Shown: one piece after another, positions 53,797 to 63,938 of the stretch
How the letters are laid out: each line of letters begins with the position of its first letter
Numbering within the stretch: the stretch's first letter is position 1
Source: Desulfosarcina alkanivorans
GTDB lineage: Bacteria; Desulfobacterota; Desulfobacteria; Desulfobacterales; Desulfosarcinaceae
NCBI RefSeq assembly: GCF_009688945.1
Contig: NZ_AP021874.1
Span: 930,001-994,000, forward strand
DNA length: 64,000 nt
Reading direction: 5' to 3'
Notes under the pieces: generated by a model
What the model was told of the DNA's origin: nothing
The model's input: the letters and a program-made list of their open reading frames with translations, nothing else
Databases searched by the model: none
Translations under genes and position numbers: made by a program

Positions 53797-56532
53797 TCAG
53801 GCACCCGCATCCATCGGCGGTGGCGGTTCCAGCGGCAGGGTAAAATAAAAGGTGGCCCCTTTTCCCGGAGCGCTTTTCACCTCCAGTTCACCGTGGTGGT
53901 ACTGGATGATCTGGCGTGTGATCGAAAGCCCCAGCCCGGTCCCGGGCGGGCGGCCGCGGGCTGGATCCACAACCTGCAGAAATTTATCGAATATCTGGAT
54001 CTGGTCAGCCTCGCTGATGCCGATTCCGTTATCCGTAACGGAAACAATCAGTCGGTCGTCGCCGTATTCCAGCCGGATATCGATTTCTCCCCGTTCCGGG
54101 TCACAGAATTTAACGGCATTGGAAATCAGGTTCACCATGGCCTGAATCAGCTGGTCACGATCTCCCTGGATGGGGTGCGACGTCTCCGGCAGATGGACCT
54201 GCATTCGGATCTGCCGGTCATCGACCAGCTGGCCCGTTGCGCTGACCGCCTCCTGGACCACATCCTTCAGATCCAACCGGTTAATATTCCACGGCGTTCG
54301 TCCCGATTCCAGTTTCTGAAAGTCGAGCACCTGGGTGATCAATCGGGTCAGCCGCCGGGTTTCTCGGATGATGATGCCCGAAAATTCCCGCTGGCGATCC
54401 GGGGACGTGTCCGGATAATCATGCAGGATTTCCGCCAGGGAACGGATGGCCGTCAACGGGGTCCGCAGTTCGTGGGAGACCGTTGAAATAAAATCGTCCT
54501 TCATCCGATCCAGTTCCTGGAGCCGCTGGTTGGCCGCCCGCAGTTCCGCCGTGGCCCGTTCCAGTTCATGGCTGTATACGATGGCCTGGCGGGTTTCATC
54601 CAGAATGCCCATCACCTCTTCGATTCCAAGCGGCTCCTCCTTGACCATGGACGCGACCATTACCCGGGCAGATGCCGACCCGATGGCCCCGGCCAGCATT
54701 TTCTCAATATGGTTGACCAGACCGGGGTCCCGGGTGAGGGACTGATCCCAGTCGATGCCATAGTCCATGGCGTAATTGTCCAGGGCCGCCTCGGTCCGTT
54801 CCTTCCCCAGAAACCGTTCGAGCATGGAGACCAGGTCCGGCAGGTAGGCGGTGCCCCGCCAGACGGAAGAATCATGAACCCGTCCCATGTATCGGTATAC
54901 ATCCACAAACATGGCCGCCTGGGTATGCTCCCTGGCCGAAGGCCGGCTGAACAGGGAGCCGGCCAGGTAACACCCCACGTTGGCCAGCATGCTCCAGAAC
55001 ACGGCATGGGTGATGCGGTCGAACACGTCCAGGCCGAACAGTTCGAAGGGTTTGAGAAAAGCGATGCCCAGCGGCCCGTACTCCAGAAAATCCTGGGGCA
55101 TCAGCCCCGCACCGGCCAGGGAGGGGAGGAACAGGGTATAAAACCAGACCAGAAAGCCGGCCACCAGTCCCAGCAGGGCACCGGTGCGGGTGCCGCCCTT
55201 CCAGAAGATGCCGATGAGCAGGGCCGGGGCAAACTGGGCGACGGCGGCGAAAGAGACCAGGCCGATGGAAACCAGCGTGTAGTATTCTCCGGCAAAGTGG
55301 AAATAGGTATAGCCCAGAAGCAGCACCAGGATAATGCTCAATCGCCGGATGGTCAGCAGAATGCTGCTCAAGTCCTCCCGCTGGGCCAGTTTGAGCGACG
55401 GCATGTGGAGCAGAACGGGCATGACCAGATCGTTGCAGATCATGGTGGAAAGGGCCACGGTTTCCACGATGACCATTCCCGTCGCCGCCGACATCCCGCC
55501 GATGAACACAAGCAGGGTCAGGTATACCTGATGGTGGGCCATGGGCAGGGTCAGAACGAACATGTCTGCGTCATGCCCGCCGATGCCGAAGGTTAACATG
55601 CCGGCGAAGGCCACCGGCAGCACGAAAATGTTAATGGCCACCAGGTATAGCGGGAAAAGCCAGATGGCTTTGTTCAGGTGGGCTTCGTTGACATTTTCCA
55701 CGACCATGACCTGGAACTGGCGCGGAAGGAAGACAATCGCCATCATGGAGAGGAAAATGTGGGCCAGCCAGCTGGAAAAGGCACCGGCGTCCGTGGGCAG
55801 GGTCATCAGCAGCCGAAGCGCCGGGGAGGCCAGGGCTTTTTGGCCAAGGTCGCCAAATCCGTTGAACATGAAAAAGGTCACAAAGGTCCCCACGGCCAGA
55901 AACGCCACCAGTTTGACAATCGATTCCAGGGCAATGGCCGCAACCAGCCCTTCATGGCGCTCGGTGGCCTCGAGATTCCGCGTGCCGAACAGCGTGGCGA
56001 ATACCGCCAGAAAGAGGGCCACGTAGAAGGTGGTGTCGCTCCAGATCGAGAAACCGCCGGAATAGGACAACGGTTTTATCGATGGATATTGATGAATCAT
56101 GATGAAGCTGGTGGATATGGCCTTCAGCTGCAGGGAAATATAGGGAATGATCCCCAGCACGGCGATCACCGTGACCACGCCGGCCAGCGTCATGCTTTTT
56201 CCGTAGCGTGATCCGATAAAGTCGGCGATGGAGGTAATGCGGTGGATTTTGGAAATGCGGACGATTTTTTTCAATACCAGCCACCCCAGCGTGGCCATCA
56301 GGGTGGGCCCCAGGTAGATGGTCAAAAAGGCCGGTCCCGCCGAGGCGGCTCGCCCCACGCTGCCGTAGAAGGTCCACGCGGTGCAATAGACGGCCAGCGA
56401 GAGGGCGTAAATATATGGGTTGCTGATGATGCTCCGACCGATATCGGCCCGCTTGTCACCATAATAGGCAATGCCGAACAGGACCCCGATGTAACAGAGG
56501 GACACAAAGATGACGGTTTCCGTTTCCAGCAT
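53797..56532 (-). CDS. Sodium:solute symporter-sensor histidine kinase fusion (CbrA-like)
   Basis: 911 residues. Residues 1-500 are a PutP-type SSF transporter with about 13 helices (VYCTAWTFYGSVGRAASAGP, IGGMSAATGMVIVETVALS). A STAC-like linker (about 540-640) follows, then a coiled coil. The kinase core has ISTVSHELRTPLTA and HATPase motifs NLISNAVKF, DNGIGIS and GTGLGLSITRQ. Such CbrA-like proteins couple solute uptake or binding to carbon/nitrogen regulation. It starts 11 bases after a small two-helix protein. No partner regulator is adjacent. Confidence 0.93.
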   Translation of the reverse strand: MLETETVIFVSLCYIGVLFGIAYYGDKRADIGRSIISNPYIYALSLAVYCTAWTFYGSVGRAASAGPAFLTIYLGPTLMATLGWLVLKKIVRISKIHRITSIADFIGSRYGKSMTLAGVVTVIAVLGIIPYISLQLKAISTSFIMIHQYPSIKPLSYSGGFSIWSDTTFYVALFLAVFATLFGTRNLEATERHEGLVAAIALESIVKLVAFLAVGTFVTFFMFNGFGDLGQKALASPALRLLMTLPTDAGAFSSWLAHIFLSMMAIVFLPRQFQVMVVENVNEAHLNKAIWLFPLYLVAINIFVLPVAFAGMLTFGIGGHDADMFVLTLPMAHHQVYLTLLVFIGGMSAATGMVIVETVALSTMICNDLVMPVLLHMPSLKLAQREDLSSILLTIRRLSIILVLLLGYTYFHFAGEYYTLVSIGLVSFAAVAQFAPALLIGIFWKGGTRTGALLGLVAGFLVWFYTLFLPSLAGAGLMPQDFLEYGPLGIAFLKPFELFGLDVFDRITHAVFWSMLANVGCYLAGSLFSRPSAREHTQAAMFVDVYRYMGRVHDSSVWRGTAYLPDLVSMLERFLGKERTEAALDNYAMDYGIDWDQSLTRDPGLVNHIEKMLAGAIGSASARVMVASMVKEEPLGIEEVMGILDETRQAIVYSHELERATAELRAANQRLQELDRMKDDFISTVSHELRTPLTAIRSLAEILHDYPDTSPDRQREFSGIIIRETRRLTRLITQVLDFQKLESGRTPWNINRLDLKDVVQEAVSATGQLVDDRQIRMQVHLPETSHPIQGDRDQLIQAMVNLISNAVKFCDPERGEIDIRLEYGDDRLIVSVTDNGIGISEADQIQIFDKFLQVVDPARGRPPGTGLGLSITRQIIQYHHGELEVKSAPGKGATFYFTLPLEPPPPMDAGA

Positions 56533-56543
56533 GCAGATCCCTT

Positions 56544-56768
56544 TTACCAGCGATGGTCCGGAAGCTGAGTGTCCGGTTTGGCCTGGCTGATGATCAGTGT
56601 CAGAAAGATGATGGTTGACCAGGCGGCAAACAGGTATAGATAAAGCACGGGAAAACCAAGGAGTATGTCAGGCCGGTTGAACAGGGAGAGCAGGGGAAAA
56701 TTGAACAGCAGCATGCCCAGCAAAAACAGCCCCACCAGACGCCTGCCGTTGATGTTTTCACGGGTCAT
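56544..56768 (-). CDS. Small two-helix membrane protein paired with the SSF-kinase
   Basis: 74 residues from ATG 56768 (AAAGGA upstream). Two hydrophobic helices (RRLVGLFLLGMLLFNFPLLS and FPVLYLYLFAAWSTIIFLTL). Small proteins of this kind are often encoded directly upstream of SSF transporters and SSF-kinases and are thought to be accessory subunits; here the gap to the kinase start is 11 bases. Probable inner-membrane partner. Confidence 0.78.
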   Translation of the reverse strand: MTRENINGRRLVGLFLLGMLLFNFPLLSLFNRPDILLGFPVLYLYLFAAWSTIIFLTLIISQAKPDTQLPDHRW

Positions 56769-56981
56769 GGCACAGTTCCTTTCGACCGAGGGGCCGCTCA
56801 ATGGGAAACGTGGTTCGGGGAATGGCTTGCGTTTACCGGTAACGGTGAGGATCCATCGTATCACCGGAGGCTTATAATGTCCAGCCGGTCTGCGATGGGG
56901 AGAAACTGCGAATGGGGACGCACGGAGGCCGGGCAGACAGGGATCCGCCGCCCCCACCCGACCGCGGCGTGCTTCAGGGTC

Positions 56982-59759
56982 TCATCTGTCTTCCATGACG
57001 AGGCCGGCAGGCAGGGATTCGCCGAAAATGGTGTTCCGTTCTTTTTGTTTTCTGGCGGATTGCCGGGTGATGCGCGCCACCTGATCGGGAAAATCACCTG
57101 CGGCGTCCATCCACCCGGCGGCCTGACCGCTGATCGTCACAGGGATATCGCGCAGGGGGTCACCGGTTTTCCGGCACAACTGGGAGAGCATCTCCGCCAC
57201 CGGCTTGGGGTTTTTCCAGGTCCGGCCGAGAATCGTTTCGACCCAGCCGCCGACTTCGGCGGGCGGGGCCACCCGGTCGATGGAGCCGTAGAGCAGGTCG
57301 CGGGCGCCGATTCGAGCCAGGGCCCACAGCAGTTGCGGCTGCGGTTTCTTGGCTTTGAACTGCCGGATCAACTGGCGCCCCAGGGTGATTTTATCATTGA
57401 CGTGCAGGCGCTCCATGCTGGCCGTGGCCATCCAGATTTCAGTGAATTCCTGACGGGAGACGCGGGATCCTTTTTTTACCACCAGCGCAGGGTACAGATC
57501 CTGGAAAAACTGGCGCTGCTGGCCGGGGGTGAGACCGGCGGCCACCCGCCGCCACATGATCCACCATTCGGCGCGGACTTGAGGGGCATTGGCGTGGACG
57601 GGCCCTTTTTTGTATATTTTCCATAGCCGTTTGACCCGATGGGGGTCAAAGCCCTCTCCCATTCCCGGCCGCAGGCAAAATCCGAGCAGGTTCATCCACC
57701 GGCTTTCCGCAACCGGGGACAGGGTTCTGGCCGCCATGTCATCGAGCAGGGTGTCGGCCAGGTCCCGCAGCAGGCCGAGCGGCCAACGGTCCCGGGGGCA
57801 GTGGATCGCTTCGGCAATGTCCGATATCAGGCGGGGCAGCCGGGAGGGATCGCCATCCGGTGAAAATGCCGACAGCACCACCTGTCTGGCCGCATCGATC
57901 CGGCCGGCTTCGAACACATCGGTTTCGGCCACCGCATCGGGCGTTTCGGCGCCCCGCAACTGGAATCGCAGCTGCCATCGGTGAGAGGTGGCCCGGGACC
58001 GGCACCAGACCTCCAGGGTGCCCGCCTCGGTGTAGGTCGCCTCCAGGCCCACGGCGATTTCCGAACGGACCCCCTTGTCCCCGAACTGGATCACGGTATT
58101 CAGAGCGGGCAGGGCGGTGAGGGTGTCGTCGACGTCCACCAGGTCACCGCTGCGGTCACCGGACCGGAAACTGGAACTGAACAGGTCGATGGACACCGGC
58201 TGGTTGGCAAGAACCTTGAAGGCCCGGTCCGGCAATGCGATGGCGCTGCCTTCCTCGAGACCCCGCTCCACCAGGCACACGGCTTTCTTTTTTCCGTCCT
58301 GACCCTGATCGTTCCCGGCGGCCACCCCGATATAAAAACTGCGGGGACTGCCGCTGCCGACCCGGACGCCGATGCCGGATTTGACCATCCCGTAATAGGC
58401 GGCACCCAGGGATACGGCCAGGTCCATTTCGCGGTTATGCAGGACTGTCGCTTTCGAATCACTGGAAAACCACCGGCCCACCGCTTCCCGGACACGGTTT
58501 TGAACCACACGAGATTTCAGCGCCCCCCCGTTGAAAAGAATCAGGTCGGGGCAGGGCACGGGCTTGCCGACGGCGGCGGACACGTCCGCCCGATGGCGGT
58601 CGAGGAAACGGACCAGGTGACCGGTGACGGCGGTGTCCGCTTCATAGGGAAGGCCCCATGAGGCATTGCCGTCCGGCGTTTCCGTGTCGCTGCAGGTTCC
58701 GGAGAGCGGGAAAAACTGGTCCAGGACGATCGCTTCAATCTCACGGCGGTCGACCCGGGCGGTCAGGGTGCCGGCAATCAGGCTGGAACCGCTGCCCATC
58801 AGGGTGATCCGGCCGCTGTCGGTGATTCCGTCCAGAATTTTTTCTTTGGCCTGCCGGCATTGGTGACAAAGCGTTTTCCAGGCATCCCGGCCCATGGCTG
58901 CCGGCGATTTCCCCAAGCGGCGGGCAACGCTGCGGGCGATGGCGAAATCCATGTTATCGCCGCCCAGAATCAGGTGGTCGCCCACGGCAATGCGCTCGAA
59001 ACGGGGGCTGCCGTCCACGTCCCGCAGGGAGATAAGGGTAAAGTCCGTGGTGCCGCCGCCCACGTCGCAAACCAGGATCAGCTGGCCGGGCGCGACATGA
59101 TCGGGCCAGTCCGTTTCGTGCCGGATCAGCCAGCTGTAAAATGCAGCCAGGGGTTCCTCCAGCAGGATGACATCGGGGAGACCGGCCAGCCGTGCGGCTT
59201 CCAGCGTCAGGTCCCGGGCCACCTCGTCAAAGGAGGCGGGAATGGTGACGATCACCGCCTGGCGCTCCAGGTAGTCTTCCTCGGCGTCCCCCATGGCCAC
59301 GTTCCAGGCTTTTCTGACATGCTTGAGGAAGGCTGCCGATGCGTGAACCGGCGACACCTTGACGACCTCCTCCCCGGCCCCCCAGGGCAGGATTCGGGCC
59401 CGGGTGTCCACCTGTTTGTTGCACAACCAGCTTTTGGCCGAAGAAACCAGGCGTGCCGGAACCTTGGCCCCGTGATCCCGGGCAAAGGCCCCCGCAAAAT
59501 TTTGATCATCCCGGCTGCGCTGATCGATCGTCCACGGGGCGGCCCGGTCCTGGTCGGCGATGTCGTATTCACCGGGAATATACAAAAATGAGGGCAGGAC
59601 AGGAAGCGCGGCGAATTCACCGGGACCGGTCAGTTGATGAACCGGAAATTTCCGGATGACCGGCCTGCCGCCATCGGACGCCGTCAGGTCCACAAAGGAT
59701 ACGGCGCTGTTGGTGGTGCCCAGATCGATGCCGACGACAAAGCGATGTTCTGAGGTCAA
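56982..59759 (-). CDS. Hsp70-family protein (DnaK-like, long C-terminal extension)
   Basis: 925 residues from TTG 59759, seven bases after AAGGAG; an ATG at 59789 falls in an inverted-repeat element and would add only element-derived residues. The Hsp70 ATPase domain is clear (VGIDLGTTNSAVSF, LVCDVGGGTTDFTL, NGGALKSRVV). The C-terminal half is not a DnaK substrate domain and resembles the DUF3731 region of a divergent Hsp70 family. Such genes are commonly paired with a DUF2760 gene, as here. Role unknown. Confidence 0.85.
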   Translation of the reverse strand: MTSEHRFVVGIDLGTTNSAVSFVDLTASDGGRPVIRKFPVHQLTGPGEFAALPVLPSFLYIPGEYDIADQDRAAPWTIDQRSRDDQNFAGAFARDHGAKVPARLVSSAKSWLCNKQVDTRARILPWGAGEEVVKVSPVHASAAFLKHVRKAWNVAMGDAEEDYLERQAVIVTIPASFDEVARDLTLEAARLAGLPDVILLEEPLAAFYSWLIRHETDWPDHVAPGQLILVCDVGGGTTDFTLISLRDVDGSPRFERIAVGDHLILGGDNMDFAIARSVARRLGKSPAAMGRDAWKTLCHQCRQAKEKILDGITDSGRITLMGSGSSLIAGTLTARVDRREIEAIVLDQFFPLSGTCSDTETPDGNASWGLPYEADTAVTGHLVRFLDRHRADVSAAVGKPVPCPDLILFNGGALKSRVVQNRVREAVGRWFSSDSKATVLHNREMDLAVSLGAAYYGMVKSGIGVRVGSGSPRSFYIGVAAGNDQGQDGKKKAVCLVERGLEEGSAIALPDRAFKVLANQPVSIDLFSSSFRSGDRSGDLVDVDDTLTALPALNTVIQFGDKGVRSEIAVGLEATYTEAGTLEVWCRSRATSHRWQLRFQLRGAETPDAVAETDVFEAGRIDAARQVVLSAFSPDGDPSRLPRLISDIAEAIHCPRDRWPLGLLRDLADTLLDDMAARTLSPVAESRWMNLLGFCLRPGMGEGFDPHRVKRLWKIYKKGPVHANAPQVRAEWWIMWRRVAAGLTPGQQRQFFQDLYPALVVKKGSRVSRQEFTEIWMATASMERLHVNDKITLGRQLIRQFKAKKPQPQLLWALARIGARDLLYGSIDRVAPPAEVGGWVETILGRTWKNPKPVAEMLSQLCRKTGDPLRDIPVTISGQAAGWMDAAGDFPDQVARITRQSARKQKERNTIFGESLPAGLVMEDR

Positions 59760-59777
59760 AAATGGACTCCTTGGTTC

Positions 59778-59970
59778 GTGCCCATCCATAAATGGCCAAT
59801 TTGTCCGATACCTGCGTTGCGCTCAGAATTTTACCCTCGGAATATCCGCCATATGCCTGTGGGACATCCCGTGTTCCATACGGGGCGGTAAAATTTTTCC
59901 CGCGCGTTCCTGTCCCGCCTGATTTCCAGCGGGAGATCTCGGCCCTATTTGCCCATTTATGGACGAACAC
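59778..59970. mobile_element. MITE-like element with terminal inverted repeats (copy C)
   Basis: 193 bases. Left end GTGCCCATCCATAAATGGCC; right end, reverse-complemented, GTGTTCGTCCATAAATGGGC. Interior TATGCCTGTGGGACATCCC resembles that of the element at 12391. No coding capacity. It has inserted between the DUF2760 gene and the ribosome site of the Hsp70-like gene and so forms the whole 5' leader of the latter. Confidence 0.7.
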
Positions 59971-59974
59971 CAGT

Positions 59975-60667
59975 TCACTGGATTTCAACTTCTGCCGGCG
60001 CAATGATATTCGGGTTTTCCGTGTCGGACAACTTGGGCAGTCGAATGGCGTGCAATTGCCATCCCCGGTGGCGCAAAATGCCCGTAAAAGGGGGGTGCCC
60101 GACCACATTGCCGACCAGTTTGACGGCCTGCTGGTCGAATCCGGGGGCGATCTCGACGGTTTCGCCTTCGGACGATTTCATCACCGGTTCCGGCGACAGG
60201 TAGCGGTCCACGGTTTTTCGGCAGTTTTCATGAATGCTGCGCACGGCGGCGCCAATCTGGTCGTCTTCGTAACGGGAAAGGTCTTCCTGCAAGAAATCCA
60301 TCAGCCGGCCCTGGCGTTGAAGCACGGCAAACAAATGCACGAACATGCGTTTTTCTTTGTTTTTGCGGTTTTTCGCATCCGCTTCGGATTCCCTGGTTGC
60401 GGAAGGCTCTTTCTTTTCAACCGCCGGCAAAACCGATTGGCCGGCCAGGAGTTGCGACAGGGTATTTTTCTGGAACATCCACTGCAACAGTCCGTAAAAA
60501 AAAAGAAAAACGAACATGGCGCCGTAATCGAAGAGATTCGGGGGGGTGCCCGCGCCTTCCAGTTGCCAGTAAAAGGCGGCAACGACGGCAAACAGAACCG
60601 TGGAAAAAAAACAGGACTGGACCAGGGTTCGCCCGTAAAAGGACTTGTACAGCTTAGGATGTTTCAT
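59975..60667 (-). CDS. DUF2760-family membrane protein
   Basis: 230 residues from ATG 60667 (AGGAAAAAG upstream). Two N-terminal membrane helices (about 18-35 and 45-62), a charged linker, then a DUF2760-like cytoplasmic domain (FVHLFAVLQRQGRLMDFLQEDL, HENCRKTVDRYL, TGILRHRGWQLHAIRLPKL). DUF2760 genes typically sit beside divergent Hsp70 genes, so the pair probably works together. Function unknown; the pairing is known, the mechanism is not. Confidence 0.85.
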   Translation of the reverse strand: MKHPKLYKSFYGRTLVQSCFFSTVLFAVVAAFYWQLEGAGTPPNLFDYGAMFVFLFFYGLLQWMFQKNTLSQLLAGQSVLPAVEKKEPSATRESEADAKNRKNKEKRMFVHLFAVLQRQGRLMDFLQEDLSRYEDDQIGAAVRSIHENCRKTVDRYLSPEPVMKSSEGETVEIAPGFDQQAVKLVGNVVGHPPFTGILRHRGWQLHAIRLPKLSDTENPNIIAPAEVEIQ

Positions 60668-60890
60668 CTTTTTCCTGCCTGTCATCGTCATGGGGTTGGG
60701 GGATCCGCCCGCAGCGCAGAGACGAACCGGGAACCGGGCGAAGCGGATCCACAGCCTGGTTTGGCCTTGTGCGGACCGACAGGTTATGGTAATCATAAAG
60801 GCAGAAATATCAAGAGACGCGATCCGGATTGACTGGTCCAGAAAAGGGCGCCGCCGGCATATGATCCACGCAATCATATCGTTAACAGCA

Positions 60891-61112
60891 ATGGCAAACA
60901 ACTACAGACATCGTTTTGATTTTGATATCGGGCACCTGGTCAAGAGTCCGTGCCGGGAGTGCATCGACCGCCATCTGTTCCCCGGCTGCATGGACAACTG
61001 TCTGCCGCTGGACAAGATCCGTACGGTACTGGCCAACAGCATTGCCTGTTCGCGGTCTTACCCGTCCACGGAATCCTACGCGATCTTTCAGGAATCCGGC
61101 GAAAAAAAATAG
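60891..61112 (+). CDS. Small Cys-containing conserved protein
   Basis: 74 residues from ATG 60891 (ATG 60861 is the alternative and has a better AAAGGG site). Reads FDFDIGHLVKSPCRECIDRH, then FPGCMDNCLPLDKIRTVLA. The four Cys (CREC, GCMDNC) could form a metal site. Similar short proteins occur in sulfate reducers; function unknown. Divergent from the DUF2760 gene. Confidence 0.65.
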   Translation: MANNYRHRFDFDIGHLVKSPCRECIDRHLFPGCMDNCLPLDKIRTVLANSIACSRSYPSTESYAIFQESGEKK

Positions 61113-61233
61113 AACCACCTTCGCATCAAAGCAGCCCGCCTGAACCATTCTTCATAAGCAATAATATCTATAATACTAATAAGTTAAAAACTTTTACCTC
61201 AGGTTCTCGGTTAGGCCTGAACAGGGGGACGCC

Positions 61234-62862
61234 ATGGGAGATTACCGCTTTTTTCATCAACGACAGCACCGGCGTCTGGTCGAACGCGCCCTTTATCTGG
61301 ATCGCGAGGATTGTCATCTGAGACACCTGATTCGCGGCGACCGCCGAATGGCCGATTTCAGCGCTGCCGGCGGGGGCATTTTTTACGACTACTCCCGCCA
61401 GCGCGTTGACGAGGCCACCATGGCGCTTTTATTTGAACTGGCCGAGGCCGCCGCCGCCACGGATCGGTTTGCCGACATGGCCCATGGCAAAAAAGTCAAC
61501 GTCACAGAAAACCGCGCCGCCCTTCACATGGCCGCCAGAAGCTTCAGCGACCATCCGGTCCGTGTGGACGGCCATGACATCAAGCCGGATCTGAAGGCGG
61601 TTCGGAATCAGATAAAAACGTTCTGCGACGCGGTGCACGGGGGCGAGATCACCGGCAGCACCGGCCGGTCCTTCCGTCATGTCGTGGTGGTGGGGATCGG
61701 CGGCAGTTACCTGGGAACGGAGTTCGTGGCCAGGGCGCTCGAAGCGTTCGCCGACCGGGACGTGTCATTGGAATTTCTGTCCAATGTGGATATTCATAAC
61801 TTTGCATCGATCTGGTCGCGGGTGGACGCGGAACGGACATTGTGGGTCGTCATCTCCAAAAGTTACACCACCGCCGAAACCATGGCCAACGAAGACCTGA
61901 TCCGCCGAACCATGCAAGAGCGCCGTCTGGACCCGTCCAAACACCTGGTCACCGTCACCAGCAAGGGCAGTCCGGGGGACGGGGACGCCGGCCGGGGCCT
62001 GGCGTCCTTCCACATGTTCGATTTCATCGGCGGGCGCTACAGTGTCACCTCCGCGGTCGGCGGGGTGCCGCTCGGCCTGTACCTGGGGTATGATCGATTC
62101 GAACGGTTCCTGAAAGGCGCCGAAGCGATGGACCGCCACGCCCTGGAAGCCCCTCCGGAGCAGAACCTTCCCCTGATTGCCGCCCTGCTGACCGTATGGA
62201 ACACCAGTTTCCTGGGCTATCCCCAGACTGCTATCATTCCTTACGCGTCTCCCCTGTCAAGGCTGACCCCGCATGTCCAGCAGCTGAACATGGAAAGCAA
62301 CGGGAAATCGGTGGATGCGCTGGGCCGGCCCCTGGCCCAACCGGCCGGTACGGTGGTCTTCGGTGAACCGGGCACCAATGCCCAGCACTCGTTCTTCCAG
62401 CTCGCCCATCAGGGGAAGGCCTTTCCCATCGACTTTATCGGCGTGCTGAACCCGCAATACCGGATGGATGAAGGCGCATTCAAGGGCGTCGGGCACCAGC
62501 AGGAGTTGTGGGCCAACCTGCTGGCCCAGGCCACGGCCCTGGCCATGGGGCAGGCCAGCGGGGATCCGGCCAGGTCCTTTTCCGGGAACCGGCCATCCTC
62601 CATCATCGTTCTGGAAAACCTGGATCCGGAAGATGTGGGCCGGCTGCTGGCATTTTACGAGGCCAGGACCATCTTCGAGGCCTTCATCTGGGGAATCAAC
62701 CCCTTCGACCAGTTCGGCGTGGAACTGGGCAAGGTGACGGCCGGCGTGATTCGTGGGGAAATGGCGGCCCGCAACCAGAATCCGGAACATGACTTCGACG
62801 CGGTCGATGCCATCAACCGCCGTTATCTTCGAATGATCTTCAGCGGCAGGCTTCCCGGATGA
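61234..62862 (+). CDS. pgi: Glucose-6-phosphate isomerase
   Basis: 542 residues, ATG 61234. PGI signatures are clear: VVVGIGGSYLGTEFVARAL, VISKSYTTAETMANE, GGRYSVTSAVG and the C-terminal catalytic region SNGKSVDALG with FGEPGTNAQHSFFQLAHQG. It interconverts glucose-6-phosphate and fructose-6-phosphate in glycolysis and gluconeogenesis. Length is normal for bacterial PGI. An AT-rich stretch (61155-61190) just upstream is a likely promoter. Confidence 0.96.
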   Translation: MGDYRFFHQRQHRRLVERALYLDREDCHLRHLIRGDRRMADFSAAGGGIFYDYSRQRVDEATMALLFELAEAAAATDRFADMAHGKKVNVTENRAALHMAARSFSDHPVRVDGHDIKPDLKAVRNQIKTFCDAVHGGEITGSTGRSFRHVVVVGIGGSYLGTEFVARALEAFADRDVSLEFLSNVDIHNFASIWSRVDAERTLWVVISKSYTTAETMANEDLIRRTMQERRLDPSKHLVTVTSKGSPGDGDAGRGLASFHMFDFIGGRYSVTSAVGGVPLGLYLGYDRFERFLKGAEAMDRHALEAPPEQNLPLIAALLTVWNTSFLGYPQTAIIPYASPLSRLTPHVQQLNMESNGKSVDALGRPLAQPAGTVVFGEPGTNAQHSFFQLAHQGKAFPIDFIGVLNPQYRMDEGAFKGVGHQQELWANLLAQATALAMGQASGDPARSFSGNRPSSIIVLENLDPEDVGRLLAFYEARTIFEAFIWGINPFDQFGVELGKVTAGVIRGEMAARNQNPEHDFDAVDAINRRYLRMIFSGRLPG

Positions 62863-62927
62863 CCGTGCTCCGGTGCCGCTGTTTCCGGAACGGAAGACAG
62901 GGGACGGAGGTGTCCGCCCCCTTCGTA

Positions 62928-63938
62928 TTAACCGGTAAACCGATAAAGCACCGATCCCCAGGTAACCCCGGCGCCGAGCCCCAGGAACATCACCGTGCTG
63001 CCGGCGCCCAGCAGGCCTTTTTCGATGGCTTCGTCCAGTGCCAGCGGAATGCTGGCCGCCGTCGTGTTTCCGTATCGCTGAATATTGTTGTAAACCCTTG
63101 AATCCGGAAGGTCCAGGGCCTTGGCGAAGGCCTGGTTGATCCTCAGGTTGGCCTGGTGCGGAATGAACAGATCCACCGCGTCCAGGTCGATTTCCGCTTT
63201 TTTCAGCGCCTCGCCGGCCACCTCGGGAAGCCGCCGGACGGCATTTTTAAAAATATTCCTGCCGTCCATGGCTGGAAAATGCAGTCCCGCTTCAAGCATC
63301 TTTTCATCCAGCCGGGGGTTTTCCCGGGATGCCGGTGCGAAGGTCATGAGACTTTCGGCCAGCGACCCGTCGGTGTGCAGGCATGACGCCAGAACCCCCG
63401 CCTTGACATCCGTTTCCATGCGCTCCAGGCAGACCGCCGCCGCCCCGTCTCCGAAAATCACGGCCACGTCGCGTCCCCGGGTTGAAATGTCCAGGCCCGT
63501 GCTGTGCACCTCGGCGCCCACCAGGAGAACGCGCTTGGCCATACTGCTTCGAATATAGGCATCGGCGGTGGCCATACCGTACAGAAAACCGGTGCACTGC
63601 TGGCGGATGTCCAGCGTGGGTGTGGCGTTGAGCCCCAGTTTATTGGCAAGCAGACATCCGGATCCGGGGAAAAATAGGTCCGGGCTCAGTGTGGCAAATA
63701 TGATCAGATCAATATCTTCAGGCCCCCATCCGGCGCGATCCATGGCAATCCGTGACGCTTCCAGACCCAGGTCGGAGGCACCGACGCCACCCGATTCGGG
63801 GACCCAGTACCGCTGTTCAATACCGGTCCGCTGAAGAATCCACTCATTGGAGGTGTCCATCACCCTGGCCAGGTCGTCGTTGGTTACCAGGCGGGGCGGA
63901 ACATAACGGCCGGTCCCTTTGATAACGGTTTTTTTCAT
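62928..63938 (-). CDS. 3-oxoacyl-ACP synthase III (FabH-like)
   Basis: 336 residues. Thiolase-fold KAS III with catalytic Cys115 (QQCTGFLYG), His261 (IPHQANLRI) and Asn291 (YGNTTAAS). It starts fatty-acid chains from acetyl-CoA and malonyl-ACP, or makes related condensations. The intact FabH triad and phrasing fit FabH rather than OleA, but a second role supplying the ole pathway 20 kb away cannot be excluded. A GGAGAG site precedes ATG 63938. Confidence 0.88.
   Translation of the reverse strand: MKKTVIKGTGRYVPPRLVTNDDLARVMDTSNEWILQRTGIEQRYWVPESGGVGASDLGLEASRIAMDRAGWGPEDIDLIIFATLSPDLFFPGSGCLLANKLGLNATPTLDIRQQCTGFLYGMATADAYIRSSMAKRVLLVGAEVHSTGLDISTRGRDVAVIFGDGAAAVCLERMETDVKAGVLASCLHTDGSLAESLMTFAPASRENPRLDEKMLEAGLHFPAMDGRNIFKNAVRRLPEVAGEALKKAEIDLDAVDLFIPHQANLRINQAFAKALDLPDSRVYNNIQRYGNTTAASIPLALDEAIEKGLLGAGSTVMFLGLGAGVTWGSVLYRFTG

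Noticed and set aside
54568..55596. 342-codon plus-strand frame opposite the SSF-kinase
   Set aside because: Antisense shadow of a well-supported minus-strand gene.
62928..63938. Considered as the missing OleA of the ole operon
   Set aside because: Intact FabH-type Cys-His-Asn pattern and FabH-like wording; 20 kb away. Kept as FabH-like, with OleA-like use only a remote option.
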